Assembly: GCA_004802645.1 (NCBI GenBank)
Contig: SRKS01000003.1
Coordinates: forward strand, 2,852,001-2,916,000
Origin: Amesomyces nigricolor
Taxonomy: Eukaryota; Ascomycota; Sordariomycetes; Sordariales; Chaetomiaceae
Length of the DNA stretch: 64,000 bases
Reading direction: 5' to 3'
Below the pieces are notes generated by a model. It did no database searches and was not told the origin of the DNA. It saw only the letters and a program-made list of their open reading frames with translations. Positions 30,980 through 41,588 of this stretch are shown here, in pieces. The position numbers and the translations under genes are program-made. Within the stretch, counting starts at the first letter, position 1, and the number at the start of each line of letters is the position of its first letter.

Positions 30980-32347
30980 TAGAACCCGGCTACCGATTTA
31001 AGCCCAAGCGAGCGGCTCCACGCCCGCCGCGGATCCTCCGCACCCTTGTCTCTCGCTCCCTTCTCCAGAAGCTCCTTTTCGTATTCTTCCTCTGGACCAT
31101 CATCGAAGCCCACATCAGCTACTACCGCGTCGCCCGCTCCGAACAGGAAGCCAAAGCGGCCGCGGCCCACGCCAAGAAGGAGAGGGTCTACATCGCCAGC
31201 CTGCACTGGAACAACGAGCAGATCCTTCGCTCGGAATGGAACAGGGGCGTGCTGGACTTGGTCAAGACCCTCGGGCTGCAGAATGTCTTTGTCAGTGTTT
31301 ATGAGAGCGGCAGCTGGGATGACTCCAAGGGTGCCCTGCGCGAGCTGGATCGGCAGCTGGAGAAGTTGGGCGTGGGGAGGAAGATCGTTCTTGACGAGGA
31401 GACCCATGCTGGGTTGATTGCGGGTCCGCCTGGGGATGAGGGGTGGGTGACGGTCCCGGGCTCTGGGAAGAAGGGTTTTAGAAGGATCCCTTATCTCTCG
31501 AGGCTGCGCAACCTCTCACTGCAGCCGCTAAGGGAGATGGCGGCGAATGGGACGACGTTTGATCATGTGCTGTTTTTGGGGGATGTTGTGTTTTCCGTAA
31601 GCCCCCGCTACATCACCACATCACCATCTCCATGACTCCCTACCGACTATCTATTCACACTCCCACCAGGTCCCCGACATCCTCACCCTCCTCACCACCA
31701 ACTCCGGCCGTTACGCCGCCGCCTGCTCCCTCGACTTCTCCCGCCCCCCCTCCTTTTACGACACCTTCGCCCTGCGCGACCTGCACGGCCACGAGCACGC
31801 CTCACAAACCTTTCCCTTCTTCCGCGCCTCCCCTTCCCGCCGCGCCATGCTCCGTGGCGCGCCCGTCCCCGTCGCCAGCTGCTGGAACGGCATCGTCGCG
31901 ATGCCGCCCCAACCCTTCACCCACCCCTCCCACCCGCTCCTCTTCCGTGGCGTCCCCGACTCGCTCGCTGCCAAGCACGTCGAGGGGTCGGAATGCTGTC
32001 TGGTGCATGCGGATAACCCGCTATCGGGGGAGATGGGGGGCGTGTGGGTGAACCCCGCGGTGAGGGTGGGGTATTCGCGGGAGGCGTATGATAAGGTGCA
32101 TCCTGAGGGAGGGGGGAGCTGGTTGTCGTTGTGGAAGGTGTATTGGGGGGTTTGGGGGAATAGGGTTGCGCGGTGGGGGACGACGCCATGGTTTAAGGAG
32201 AGGGATGTGAAGAGGAGGGTGAGGGGGTGGGTGAGGGAGATGGGGAAGGGTAGGGAGGACGGGGAGGGGAGGGTGGAGGAGAAGGGGGCGTTTTGTTTGA
32301 TCAATGAAATGCAGGTTTTGGTGGATAATGGGTGGAAACACTTGTAG
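30976..32347 (+). CDS. CAP59/CMT1-type alpha-1,3-mannosyltransferase (GT69)
   Basis: Golgi type II membrane glycosyltransferase of the cryptococcal CAP59/CMT1 family. Exons 30976-31596 and 31670-32347 (GTAAGC donor, CACCAG acceptor) give 432 residues. A short basic cytosolic tail is followed by a membrane anchor at about residues 31-48 (QKLLFVFFLWTIIEAHISYY) and a luminal catalytic domain. Family hallmarks: ERVYIASLHWNNEQILRSEW, NVFVSVYESGSWDDSKGALR, the nucleotide-sugar strand FDHVLFLGDVVFS, AAACSLDFSRPPSFYDTFALRD, and SCWNGIVAMPPQPF. The splice joins DVVFS to VPDILTLLTT, as expected in the family. Precise acceptor and product in this fungus are unknown. A uORF overlaps its start codon. Confidence 0.92.
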
Positions 32348-33038
32348 GAGGGGTTGATACCATCGTCTTAGATTCTTTCTGGAGACAAAGGAGAATGGAT
32401 GGAGTTGGATACCCGGCCCAGAGGGCTGAAGGCGCTGGATATCAAGGTCGGGCAAATTGTTGATGCTTGGACATCATCACAAGTATTGTATTCACATCTC
32501 CAGAAAGACAGTGATCAAATGTATTGATAGAATCATTCATTTCCTGCAGGCCAACCGGCCATCTACTATCTCTCTCGAACAATCTCCGATGGCAAGTAAG
32601 TCCTCCCATTCATACTCTGAAAATTATGCGCCCCATAAGGTGAATCCCGTCAATGCGAGAACGCGCAATTCGGTGGCCAATAACGAGGCTGGGTATCTAC
32701 TCTGACATGATGAACGAAGAAAAAAGAAAGCTCCCAAATGCCGAAATGTGATAATTCCGGCTGGACGATGGAAGACTGAAACGTCTGAGCTCCGAGATGA
32801 TTGGTGAAAGGTCATGATTCCTAAGAGATTAGGAAGTGTTGGCCAAAACGAGCTTTACCGCGACTGAGAACGACTTCAATGGTGGAAGACGTTGAGGCAT
32901 CCGTGTCCACGGTTGCTGGCGAAAGTGGTGATTGCGCGGAGGTCCGAAGCTTTCCGAAAAACAGTGACCGAGTCGTCAAGAACGGAGGTGGATGAACGTC
33001 ATGTCGAATGCCTCCAGGGAAGACGGCAATTGGCTCCT
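32348..33038. other. Intergenic region between convergent genes
   Basis: 3' flanks of the mannosyltransferase (+) and the Cys-rich protein gene (-). No gene seen. Confidence 0.6.
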
Positions 33039-34930
33039 CTAGTTGCTGGAGACAATCTCGCGAGCCTTCTGCATGTTCAAAAACATCTTCTCAACCTGCT
33101 CTGTCAACTCCAGCATGCGCTCCGAGAGAGGGACTTCTTCATCCTCGTCCATGGAAGGTTCATAAATGTCAGTCTTCCCGTTGCCGTTGGCATCCTTCTC
33201 CAGGCCGGGGCAGGTACCAGCAGCAGCCTTCCCTTTGCCCTTGACATCCTCAACGGGAGCAGCAGAGGAGGCCGCCTTGCCATTCTCCGCAGCAGAAGAA
33301 AATGGTCCAGCACCACCGCCTTCAGCCGTGGCCGCAGCAGCAGCAGCAGCCTTCTTCGCCTTCCGCCGACCCATCTTCTCCTTATTAACCTGCTTTGGCA
33401 CCTTCTTGGCGTTCATCTTCTCAACCGCTGCGCGAGCTTCCTCCTGAGCCAGCCTCAACTCCTCCAGGTCCTCCTCGGTGGCGCTCATGTCGGGGATGTA
33501 GCGGGCGATGGCGCGGTTCTTGAAGATGGGGTGTTCGCCGCTGTTGCGGCAGTAGCACAGGTCCTGCGCGTGCTCCGCCAGCGGCTTCTTGCCCGGCACC
33601 GGGTTCTTGGACAGCTGCTTGAGCAGCTTGCGGCTGGCGTTGGCGAACAAAGGGTCGATGTAAAGCGAGGTGGTGCCGACGTTCTTCCATTGCTGCTGCG
33701 GGACGTACACTTTCTTGACGTAGGCGCGGGTGAGCGGGAGTTCCTTGAAGTTGATGATGTCCCCTGGGATGGCGTCAGTCATCGGATCTAAGATGAGTGT
33801 ATGGTGTGTGGAAATTGCAGGTGAGTCGCTCAATTACAAAGCGACTGTACCCCAAGTCGGCAGAAATTGGTACTTACAGTTGTCAAGGGCCAGCTTGACC
33901 CAGTCGACGCGCGTTTGCCAGGGTGGAAGACCATCGCGGTTCGTAATTAAGTAGGTGCACAAAGCGCTGGGAGTGACGCGCTGCATCATGGGGCTGTAGG
34001 AAACGCATCAGTCAACAATTTCTTGTGCATTTGCTCTTCTTTTCATGGCCATTTCCTCGAAGCAACTCCGGGAAAATGAATCATTGATGAAAGCAAAAAG
34101 GAAGCACAAACCAATCATCTGCGTTGTGCTCGACCACATTGCAGAAGAAGCAGCCCGACATGTCGCCATGCTCGGGGCAGACAGGGACCGGGCAGACCGC
34201 AATGGTGTGGTCGGTCATTTTGCAGCGCGGGTTGGCGCAAGTCGGCATTTTTAAGGAGCAGCTGCCCCTTGCCTCCGTGAGACGCCGGAACAGCTCCTCC
34301 ATGTTGTCGTCATGGGCATGGTCGTGGGCCATCTTGTCGTCGCTGGCGAGGATTTGCCAGATTTTTTGCCTGTGGGGGGAAGAAAAAAAAGGCGGGAGGT
34401 CAGCGAAATGGGTTTTGTTTTGGAAAATTAAGAAAAGTTGTGGGCGGAAAAGCGAGAAGGCACGCGCCATGGGATTTCTTTCTGTCAAGTGATGGGATGG
34501 AAGAGATATCAGTCAGGCAGCGCGTGCCACTTGCCCTGGCCACTCGAACTACCCTGGGCAGCGCCGTCGACGGCGGTCTCGGCCTCGTCGCTGGCAGTAT
34601 TCTCGGGCGCCTGTCCGCCCTCGCCGCTCTCCGCGACGTCCCCGAAGACACCGCAAGCCCTCGCCGCGGCCACACACCCGTCAAACTCGCGGATGGCCGC
34701 CTTGAGGTCTGCGATTTGGCCCATCATGTACCCGATCTGCTCGGGGGTCAGACGGGCCACGCCGACGGGGCAACAAAGGGGGCGACGGGGGCGGGGGCAG
34801 GCTGACCCGCGTCGGCTGCTGTTTACGTCGAAGGGTCCGGTCAGCTCCGCTTTTGCAACACCCCCGGAGGCGGGCCTGGATGGAGGTGGTGTAAGTGCTT
34901 AACACTCTGGCTATCACCCATGTTGTTCAT
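33039..34930 (-). CDS. Hypothetical Cys-rich (putative zinc-binding) protein, 5' exons uncertain
   Basis: The 3' exons are clear on the minus strand: 34369-34112, 33993-33878 and 33787-33039, joined by good introns (GTTTGT and GTAAGT donors). They encode a module with Cys/His spacing CANPRC-x9-C-x4-C-x8-C-x2-C (PTCANPRC...VCPVPVCPEHGDMSGCFFC), likely zinc-binding. After it comes a conserved-looking part (ALCTYLITNRDGLPPWQTRVDWVK; then FKELPLTRAYVKKVYVP), an Ala/Lys-rich spacer and a C-terminal helix (LSERMLELTEQVEKMFLNMQ). Upstream, a frame with LTPEQIGYMMGQIADLKAAI (34748-34530) belongs to it, probably via a tiny exon near 34460 encoding KKSHGA. The first exon cannot be fixed: an Ala/Pro frame seems to shift to this one near 34760. 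A candidate ATG is at 34930. I do not recognise the family. Confidence 0.7.
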
Positions 34931-36436
34931 GGTGTGTTGTCTGCTTGGTGTTGAGGTCAGAAAAGGCCAAAAATGCGACTGCGGGGTGGGAATTCACCTA
35001 CAAATTTGTGCGTGCTGGTGAGAGAAGGTCGAAGAATGGAAAGAAAGCAGAAGAAAAGAAGTAGGCAGAAAGCTCGGGCCTCTCACAGTCATTTTCCATC
35101 CCAAGTTCACGTTCACTACACGTCCCTGTGGTGACCTTTTACCACGGGGTGACGCGTTTGGGAAGCCAGATTCCCACTGCTCTTCTACCTTCCGCCTGGT
35201 TAAACGTCCAAAAGCTTTGAACCCTTCAGATGCCGCTTCCTTTCTCCCTGTACCCCTCCAACACATGAGTTTATCCTTCTTGCTGGAGTATACGTTTGTT
35301 GATCTCCCCCTGAACATCGTAAGGGCTAGCTTGATGAGGACATACTCAGAATCTGATCAGGATTTCTGCAAGCACAAGGGGTTATGTCACTCTACAATAC
35401 TTTGACAGTGTCCAGTGAATTCTATTCTGCTTGTCAGACTCCTTTAATTCAAATTTGTTGTCTGGGGAGTACATTGTTTTCCTTGATGGCATCTATCAGC
35501 CTTGGCTCTTAGAGACAACGTAGACAAAGACGTTACCAAGCAAACAGCATGACACCAACTTGTTGGTAACTTTGTTCTACTCCAAGACTTGCGTTGCTTT
35601 GTAGCAATACTTTATCACCAATGCTTTCTGCACCCTGGGCAATGGACCAAAGCCCCTTTCCTTCCAGATGGGACTATCAAAGGACGCAAGACAAAGACTA
35701 CTACTAACCTTCAGTAATTATCATGCTGAAATTCATGTCGACCCTTGTTAGATCCAAACCATTCTAAATGTCAAAAAAGTTAATCTCGTCGCTGAAAAGT
35801 CCACATTCGTCCGTTGACTGATGTTCTTGATTCTGTTGAAAAGGAGACCAGAAGGAAGTGGTTGTCATGGCAACACGAGGATTACAAACTCCCACCATTC
35901 TAAAATAGGGGCTGGCAAGGAATCCTGATGATAAACTCCGTAAGTCTCAAGATATCATAGGCATGCGCAGAACACACCTCCCTCGGATGCGACTTTGGGA
36001 ATGCGAGGCAAGCAATCCCGGTCGTCGATCGAGACCGGCGACTCGGGTTCCTGCCATCGCCGAGAATCAGGAACCTTGGAAGTTAGATGTAGTGTGGGGC
36101 GAGCCGGAGCGCCGAAGGCGACAGAAACTGGCAAAATCTCGATTGGTAATAAAGTTGCTTTGAAATCGTGGCAAAAATGTGGGTTTTGCAGGCCTTTCGT
36201 TCCCCTGTTTCATGCTGCGAACTTGGTTGGGAAACGCCAGCGAGTCACCAAGTTGAGATGAACTTGTCACCATATTAATACCACCATCCCATCCCGTCGT
36301 CAGTCACCAACCCAGACACTTGACCATTCAAATAATCGCCAAAAGCCATCCCAGAAAACCTTCGACCTCCATCATCCATCGTCTTCGTCACCGAACCGAA
36401 TTCATCAACCAACATCACCATCACACAACCGCCAAA
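34931..36436. other. Intergenic region, no supported gene
   Basis: About 1.5 kb between divergent genes. The central part (35400-35960) looks AT-richer than the flanking genes and has only short frames. The right end is the CA-rich leader of the oxidoreductase gene. Confidence 0.5.
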
Positions 36437-37576
36437 ATGGGCTCCACCGACACCCGCCTCTTCACCCCCCTCGCCCTCACCCCCTCCATAACCCTCTCCC
36501 ACCGCATGGCCATGGCGCCCCTGACCCGCTTCCGCTCCTCGGACACGCACATCCCCATCAACCCTCTCATGGCCACCTACTACTCGCAGCGCGCCTCGCT
36601 CCCGGGCACCCTCCTCCTCACCGAAGCAACCTTCATCTCACCCGCCGCCGGCGGCTACCCCAACGTGCCCGGGATTTTCAACGCCGAGCAAATCACGGAA
36701 TGGAAGCGCGTCACCGACGCTGTCCATGCTCGCGGCGGGTTCATCTTCTGCCAGCTGTGGTCGCTCGGGCGGGCGGCTAACCCGGAGTTTGCTGCCAAGG
36801 AGGGGTTCAAGGTGCACAGTTCGAGCGCGACGCCGATGGCGGAGGGGGGGCATGTGCCTGAGGCGATGACTGTGGAGGAGATTCGGGAGAGGGTGAAAGA
36901 GTATGCGCAGGCGGCGAAGAACGCGGTTGAGGCGGGGTTTGATGGTGTTGAGATCCATGCTGCCAACGGGTATTTGATCGATCAGTTCCTTCAGGATACT
37001 TGTAACAAGCGGACGGATGGGTATGGTGGGAGCGTGGAGAACCGGTCGCGGTTTGCGGTGGAGGTGGTGGAGGCTGTTGTTGAGGCGGTTGGGGCGGAGA
37101 GGACGGGAATTCGGTTCAGTCCGTTCAGCACGTTCCAGGGCATGAAGATGGAGGACCCGGTGCCGCAGTTTGAGGATGTTATTCGCAAGGTTGGTAAGGT
37201 TGGGAAGCTGGCGTATATTCATCTGGTGGAGGGGCGGATCTCCGGGGCCTCGGAGGCGAAGGAGGGCAGCGCACCGGAGGAGAGCTTGGACTTTGCGATT
37301 AAGCTGTGGGATGGGCCGATCTTGATTGCGGGAGGGCTGACAGCGAGGAGTGCGAAGAGTTTGGTGGATGAGAAGTACAAGGACAAGGACGTGATCGCGA
37401 CGTTTGGACGGTATTACATCTCGACGCCGGACCTGCCGTTCAGGATCAAGGAGGGGCTCGACTTGAACCCGTACAACCGCGACACGTTCTATCTCCCCAA
37501 GTCGCCGGTTGGGTACATCGACCAGCCGTTTAGCAGGCAGTACGAGGCGGTGTACGGCGAACAGGCGATGAACTAG
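36437..37576 (+). CDS. Old yellow enzyme-type NADH:flavin oxidoreductase
   Basis: FMN-dependent ene-reductase of the OYE family, which reduces activated C=C bonds of enals, enones and related compounds with NAD(P)H. Single exon, 379 residues, ATG at 36437 (CAAAATGG). The TIM-barrel features are in order: RMAMAPLTRFR near residue 23, LLTEATFISPAAGG, FCQLWSLGRA, and the catalytic/substrate segment VEIHAANGYLIDQFL with His174, Asn177 and Tyr179 in the places of OYE1 His191, Asn194 and Tyr196. RTDGYGGSVENRSRF follows, and then the phosphate-binding ILIAGGL and TFGRYYISTPDLPFR. Length and motifs are normal for fungal OYEs. The physiological substrate is unknown; some homologues act in secondary metabolism, but no cluster is visible here. 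Confidence 0.95.
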   Translation: MGSTDTRLFTPLALTPSITLSHRMAMAPLTRFRSSDTHIPINPLMATYYSQRASLPGTLLLTEATFISPAAGGYPNVPGIFNAEQITEWKRVTDAVHARGGFIFCQLWSLGRAANPEFAAKEGFKVHSSSATPMAEGGHVPEAMTVEEIRERVKEYAQAAKNAVEAGFDGVEIHAANGYLIDQFLQDTCNKRTDGYGGSVENRSRFAVEVVEAVVEAVGAERTGIRFSPFSTFQGMKMEDPVPQFEDVIRKVGKVGKLAYIHLVEGRISGASEAKEGSAPEESLDFAIKLWDGPILIAGGLTARSAKSLVDEKYKDKDVIATFGRYYISTPDLPFRIKEGLDLNPYNRDTFYLPKSPVGYIDQPFSRQYEAVYGEQAMN

Positions 37577-38358
37577 ATTTGGGGGTAAGATGGAGTTTCG
37601 GGAAGGGGAAAGAGGATAGATCAAAAGAGTGTAGTTTAATTTGTATTGCAATACCCTTCAGCATGGATCTGGTTGTTAACATGAGCTTCCCAAGTTGGTG
37701 TCACGCCAAATCGTATATACCGAACCGATCTCAAGACGGCCGTCGTGCGCAGATCTCTTGAAATGCCGGGTGTTGTGCTGTCGTGTGATTCGAAGATTTT
37801 GCCCACATTGCTGCAGTCCCATGCCCAAAGAAGTGAGCAAGTGAGAGGTGGTTGGTTTAAGGATAGGGGTCCGAGACAGATGATGCAATGACCTGCAGCA
37901 AACACACGTGGAGTGACTCGACATCGATGTTGGGGACACAAACTGCAGGAACGGGCCCGTGATGGTCGGTTTGTGATCCATGGATGTTGGATGGAGCCTG
38001 AAAGCTCGAAGGAAGTTACACCTTCCAGCCAGAGAGCGAGCGATGCTGCAACACGGGCAGCAGCAGGAACCCGGCTCGGCACTGAAGGAAGAAGAGTCTT
38101 TGATGAAAATTTGCGCTGCTGCTTCTGCTGCTTTCTGCTTTGGGCTTTTGGTGTCTCCCGTCGTTTGCTATCCTGCACGTCCCCTCAGCTTCAAGCTCGG
38201 AGCACCAACAATTGCATCCACCACCATCAGCCTCCCGCCAACACCATCTTTTGCTCTGTCGATGCGCCGGCCTGCCAATAGTCGATAGTCCTGCTCTAAA
38301 ATTTAAAATTCGGCCCGGCTATCGTTCATCTATCTTTACTCGGATCGTTCGTTCTGAC
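37577..38358. other. Intergenic region
   Basis: 3' flank of the oxidoreductase gene and sequence of unknown role. Open frames are short and without recognisable features. Confidence 0.5.
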
Positions 38359-38583
38359 ATGGCGTCGTCGGGCGTCACCACAACCACCGCATCTCCACCA
38401 CCACCATCGACCGCCTCTTCGAACTCGCTCACAGCTCGGCCTGATTCCCGCTCACTCGTCAAACCGGCCTTCGTCAATGTTTGGGTATTGATATTAACTG
38501 TTTATCTAACGCCCACGCGAGCTCGGGTACCGCCGCGGGTCAACGCGTGTCCCAGCAAACCCAGTCCCGCAACGCCGACCTAA
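38359..38583 (+). CDS. Possible small Ser/Thr/Pro-rich protein (weak)
   Basis: An ATG in the context TCTGACATGG opens a 74-codon frame beginning MASSGVTTTTASPPPPSTA. Downstream, another frame (SSGTAAGQRVSQQTQSRNAD, then Lys/Arg-rich) looks more protein-like than the direct continuation, so an intron between about 38480 and 38530 is possible (GTTTGG or GTATTG donors, TATCTAAC branch). A GTATGT donor also occurs near 38623. I do not recognise the product and cannot settle a model; it may be a small basic protein or not coding at all. Confidence 0.25.
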   Translation: MASSGVTTTTASPPPPSTASSNSLTARPDSRSLVKPAFVNVWVLILTVYLTPTRARVPPRVNACPSKPSPATPT

Positions 38584-38925
38584 GGAAGCAAGCGCCCCAG
38601 CCTCGGTCTAAAGCAAGAAAAAGTATGTACATAAAGAAGATAGAGTTAGGTACGAGTAAGTAATGCATCCAATCCTGACATATCCGTTCCGTTGGCGGCG
38701 TCGCCGACGGCTATCGACCACACGCCCGTGGCCGAGAGGCCGCCGTGCCGGACACCACATTGCCGTCGCTGCTCCGTCCGGCCATCCCGCCCCGCCCCGC
38801 CCCGCCCCGTGGCTGGCGCCGCTGTACATTGACGTCTCTCATTAGCAGAACCCCCAAGAAGAACTCGCAATCAAACACCTTCCTCCCCAAAACCCCCGAA
38901 GATGCCGTCGACAAAAGGAACATCA

Positions 38926-40422
38926 TCATGAGAAATGGAGCCACCCGGACTTCTTCTCCTTCTTCTTCTCCTCTTCACCCTCTTTCTTCTCCTCTTCGCC
39001 CTTCTTCTTCTCCTCACCCCCCTTCCTCTCCTCGCCCTGTTTCTTCTCCTCGCCCTTCTTATCCTTATCCCCGTTCTCGTCCTTTTTCTTCGCTTCCTCC
39101 TCCTTCTTCTTGCGCGCCTCCTCTTCTTCCTTCTTCTTGCGCTCCTCGGCTTCCTTCTTCCGCTTTTCGGACGCCTCCTTCTTACGCTTGCGCTCCGCTT
39201 CCTCGGCCTTCCTCTTCTCTTCGGCCTCTTTTCTTTCCCTCTCCTTATCTTCAATAATCTTATCTTGCTCCGCCTTAGACATCTTGGAGAAGGCCTCGAC
39301 GTCCTTGTCCCACTTCCTCACGCACTCGTCGTCCCAGTTGCACCTCTCAACCTCGCCGTAGGCCGGGTGGCTGTATCGGTGGTGCTTGCTGGGCCAGTTG
39401 GACGCGTGGTAGTGGTGCCTGACCAGCGCAGCCCGAGCTTCGTGGTTGCCCGAGTCTGAGTGGCCTTGGCCGGCGGCGAAGGCCTCGACGGTGAGGACGA
39501 GCACACGGCTGACAACCTTGGACTCCTGTAGGTCGTGGAACAGATCCCAGTCGATCTTAAGCCGGGGGTCCTCCTTGTGCAGGTTCATCTCCTTCAGAAT
39601 CGCCTCGGTGAAGGCAGACGGACCGGTACCGCTGATAATCTGGTCGAAATCGAGCTCGACCTTGGCGAGCGGGACGCCTTGCTCCTTCGCGACGCCATTG
39701 AGCCACGACATAATCTGCTCGATCAGCCGCATCATGACGGGCAGCTGGGGCTTGCACATGAAGGTCCACTGGCAGAAAGAGCGCGACTTCGGGCCGAGGA
39801 TCGGGTGGTTCGCCCAGTCGGGCTCGTCGATCTCAACGCCGATCACCATATCAATGTCCTTCTCGTCGTACCGATCGGGAATGAACTTGGAGAGCGGCCT
39901 CAGCGCCTCGACGTCGATGTCGGCATACAGACCACCCTCGGCGTACATGACGAGGTAGCGCAGCAGATCCGCCTTGACGATGGCCGCCTTGATATCGCGG
40001 TAGAAGTTGACGATGTCGGGCCGGTTGAAGCCGTGGACGCCGAAGTGCCACTCGACATAGCGCATGTCGTTGTCATCGGTCAGGACCTCGTACCGATAGT
40101 CGGGGTTCTTGGAGAGCCACGACCGCGCCGTGTTGATGTCGCGCTCCTCGAACCGAAGGGGGTTCACCTTCCACGTCTGCCAGATCTTCATCGGGAATTC
40201 TGGCCGCACCCTGGCCGCCTGACCGCCCACCGTCGGTCGGTTCAGGGGCGCCTGTATGCTCGGGCTGAAGAGGTTGAGGTTGAAGATGAAGATGACGAGG
40301 CAGATGGCGCCGATATAGATGGGGAGCGCCCGCCGGAACTGTGTCGGGAGACGGTTCCTGAACTGGGCCGCCGTGGCCGCCAGGGACGGATTCCCCAGCG
40401 GCGCGCCGAGTTTGGCGATCAT
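38926..40422 (-). CDS. OCH1-like glycosyltransferase (GT32, DXD type) with Lys/Glu-rich tail
   Basis: Golgi-type glycosyltransferase with the DXD sugar-binding fold, related to yeast Och1/Sur1 enzymes. Single exon, 498 residues from the first ATG at 40422; the open frame reaches 40539 but begins with TTG. A membrane anchor lies at residues about 33-52 (LPIYIGAICLVIFIFNLNLF). Domain hallmarks: FPMKIWQTWKVNP, PDYRYEVLTDDNDMRYVEWH, KADLLRYLVMYAEGGLYADIDV with Asp168 and Asp170, and RSFCQWTFMCKP. From about residue 395 the protein turns into a roughly 100-residue highly charged Lys/Glu tail (DKERERKEAEEKRKAEEAER and similar), ending KKSGWLHFS. That tail is unusual for the family and its role is unknown. 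Confidence 0.92.
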   Translation of the reverse strand: MIAKLGAPLGNPSLAATAAQFRNRLPTQFRRALPIYIGAICLVIFIFNLNLFSPSIQAPLNRPTVGGQAARVRPEFPMKIWQTWKVNPLRFEERDINTARSWLSKNPDYRYEVLTDDNDMRYVEWHFGVHGFNRPDIVNFYRDIKAAIVKADLLRYLVMYAEGGLYADIDVEALRPLSKFIPDRYDEKDIDMVIGVEIDEPDWANHPILGPKSRSFCQWTFMCKPQLPVMMRLIEQIMSWLNGVAKEQGVPLAKVELDFDQIISGTGPSAFTEAILKEMNLHKEDPRLKIDWDLFHDLQESKVVSRVLVLTVEAFAAGQGHSDSGNHEARAALVRHHYHASNWPSKHHRYSHPAYGEVERCNWDDECVRKWDKDVEAFSKMSKAEQDKIIEDKERERKEAEEKRKAEEAERKRKKEASEKRKKEAEERKKKEEEEARKKKEEEAKKKDENGDKDKKGEEKKQGEERKGGEEKKKGEEEKKEGEEEKKKEKKSGWLHFS

Positions 40423-41588
40423 GCCGGGCGAGAAAGGGGTTTGGTTGCGGAACTGTCGACTCAACGAGAGTGGTGCGCCGCGCGAGGAGAGAAAGCGAGT
40501 GGCATCAATTGATGAAGAAACAACAAAAGCTATGGACAACGGGGGGAGAAACGAATGGAGTTGTGAAGGGAAAAAATTACGTCTGCGCTGGGTGGAAAGG
40601 GGGTGAGGAGAAGAGACCCAGAGAACATCACGAACCGACCCGTTCCCGGCGCTGGGCCCCTACAAATCAGTGGCCCATCGTCCGTATCTGGCCCCTCGAT
40701 TGGCCTGGCCCGCTGAGCATTTTTGGCCCAAGGGAACATCATCATGGCAGCGCGGAGGATGTGGTCACTTAGCGCGACTCCCATGACCGGGATCCCCAGC
40801 GCCCCTATCCAATCAGCCCGCCGAAAAAATCTTCTGCAACAGGGGCAGCTGGCCCTCGATGCCCGCCGTCGCTCGTGTGGCGACCATCCGCCGACGCTGA
40901 TGCGAGACCAGTGGAAATTTCGCAGATGCCGTCCCCGGCCAATCGCTGACCGACTTGGTTCAGGATTTCCTGGGCACGAGAAGAGGCGAATCGACCAGTG
41001 ACAGGGCCGGAACCGGATTCTGTCACGAGAGGAAAGGGGCGTGTCCCCCACACAGCAAGTCTTCCCCGAAAAGGGGCCCAGCCCCGCGGCCGCCAAACAT
41101 GATCGGCTTTTGCTGGCAGCCATCGTGCCAGCCGCTGGCTGGTACTGTGCACATGGAGGTACCGCGCGACAGGATCCCTGTTCTCGACACGGGACGAAAT
41201 CGAATCCAGGCAAGGAAACGGAAACAGCGCCCGCAGTCTCGGAGCATGCGCCGTTGATGAGAGTCGTTCATGCGTCCCGATCGCGGGGAACTGGAAAGCG
41301 AGATCCCTTCGATTTTTATTCCAAAGATAGCCCCTGGGTGTTGGACAGCCATCCTCCTTTCTTCTCCTGTCTCCGAGTCCGAACGTGTCTTGAAGAAGCG
41401 GAGCACACTCCCTGACCCGCCTCATCGATTCCACTCTCATTTTCCCCTGATTTCCTGCGACATTCAACGCCAATCGCGCACGCTTCCGAGCAGGGGGCGC
41501 CCCAGCCCCACTCTCGTTTCGAAAGCTCAGCCCGGACCAGGCACAACCTTCTTTTCGACCCGTGTCCCGAGTCTCGGGGCCGGTTGTC
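40423..41588. promoter_or_regulatory. Divergent promoter region, GT32 and acyltransferase genes
   Basis: About 1.2 kb between start codons of two divergently transcribed membrane-protein genes. No supported gene or distinctive motif; several random frames overlap here on both strands. Confidence 0.45.

Noticed and set aside
32892..33791. 299-codon plus-strand frame
   Set aside because: Antisense to the last exon of the Cys-rich protein gene, which has proper splice sites and protein-like composition.
38935..39459. Plus-strand frame rich in Leu/Phe that looks like a membrane protein
   Set aside because: It is the complement of the Lys/Glu-rich tail (AAG/GAG codons read as CTT/CTC) of the GT32 gene.
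39535..40512. 325-codon plus-strand frame
   Set aside because: Antisense shadow of the GT32 catalytic domain; no signature.
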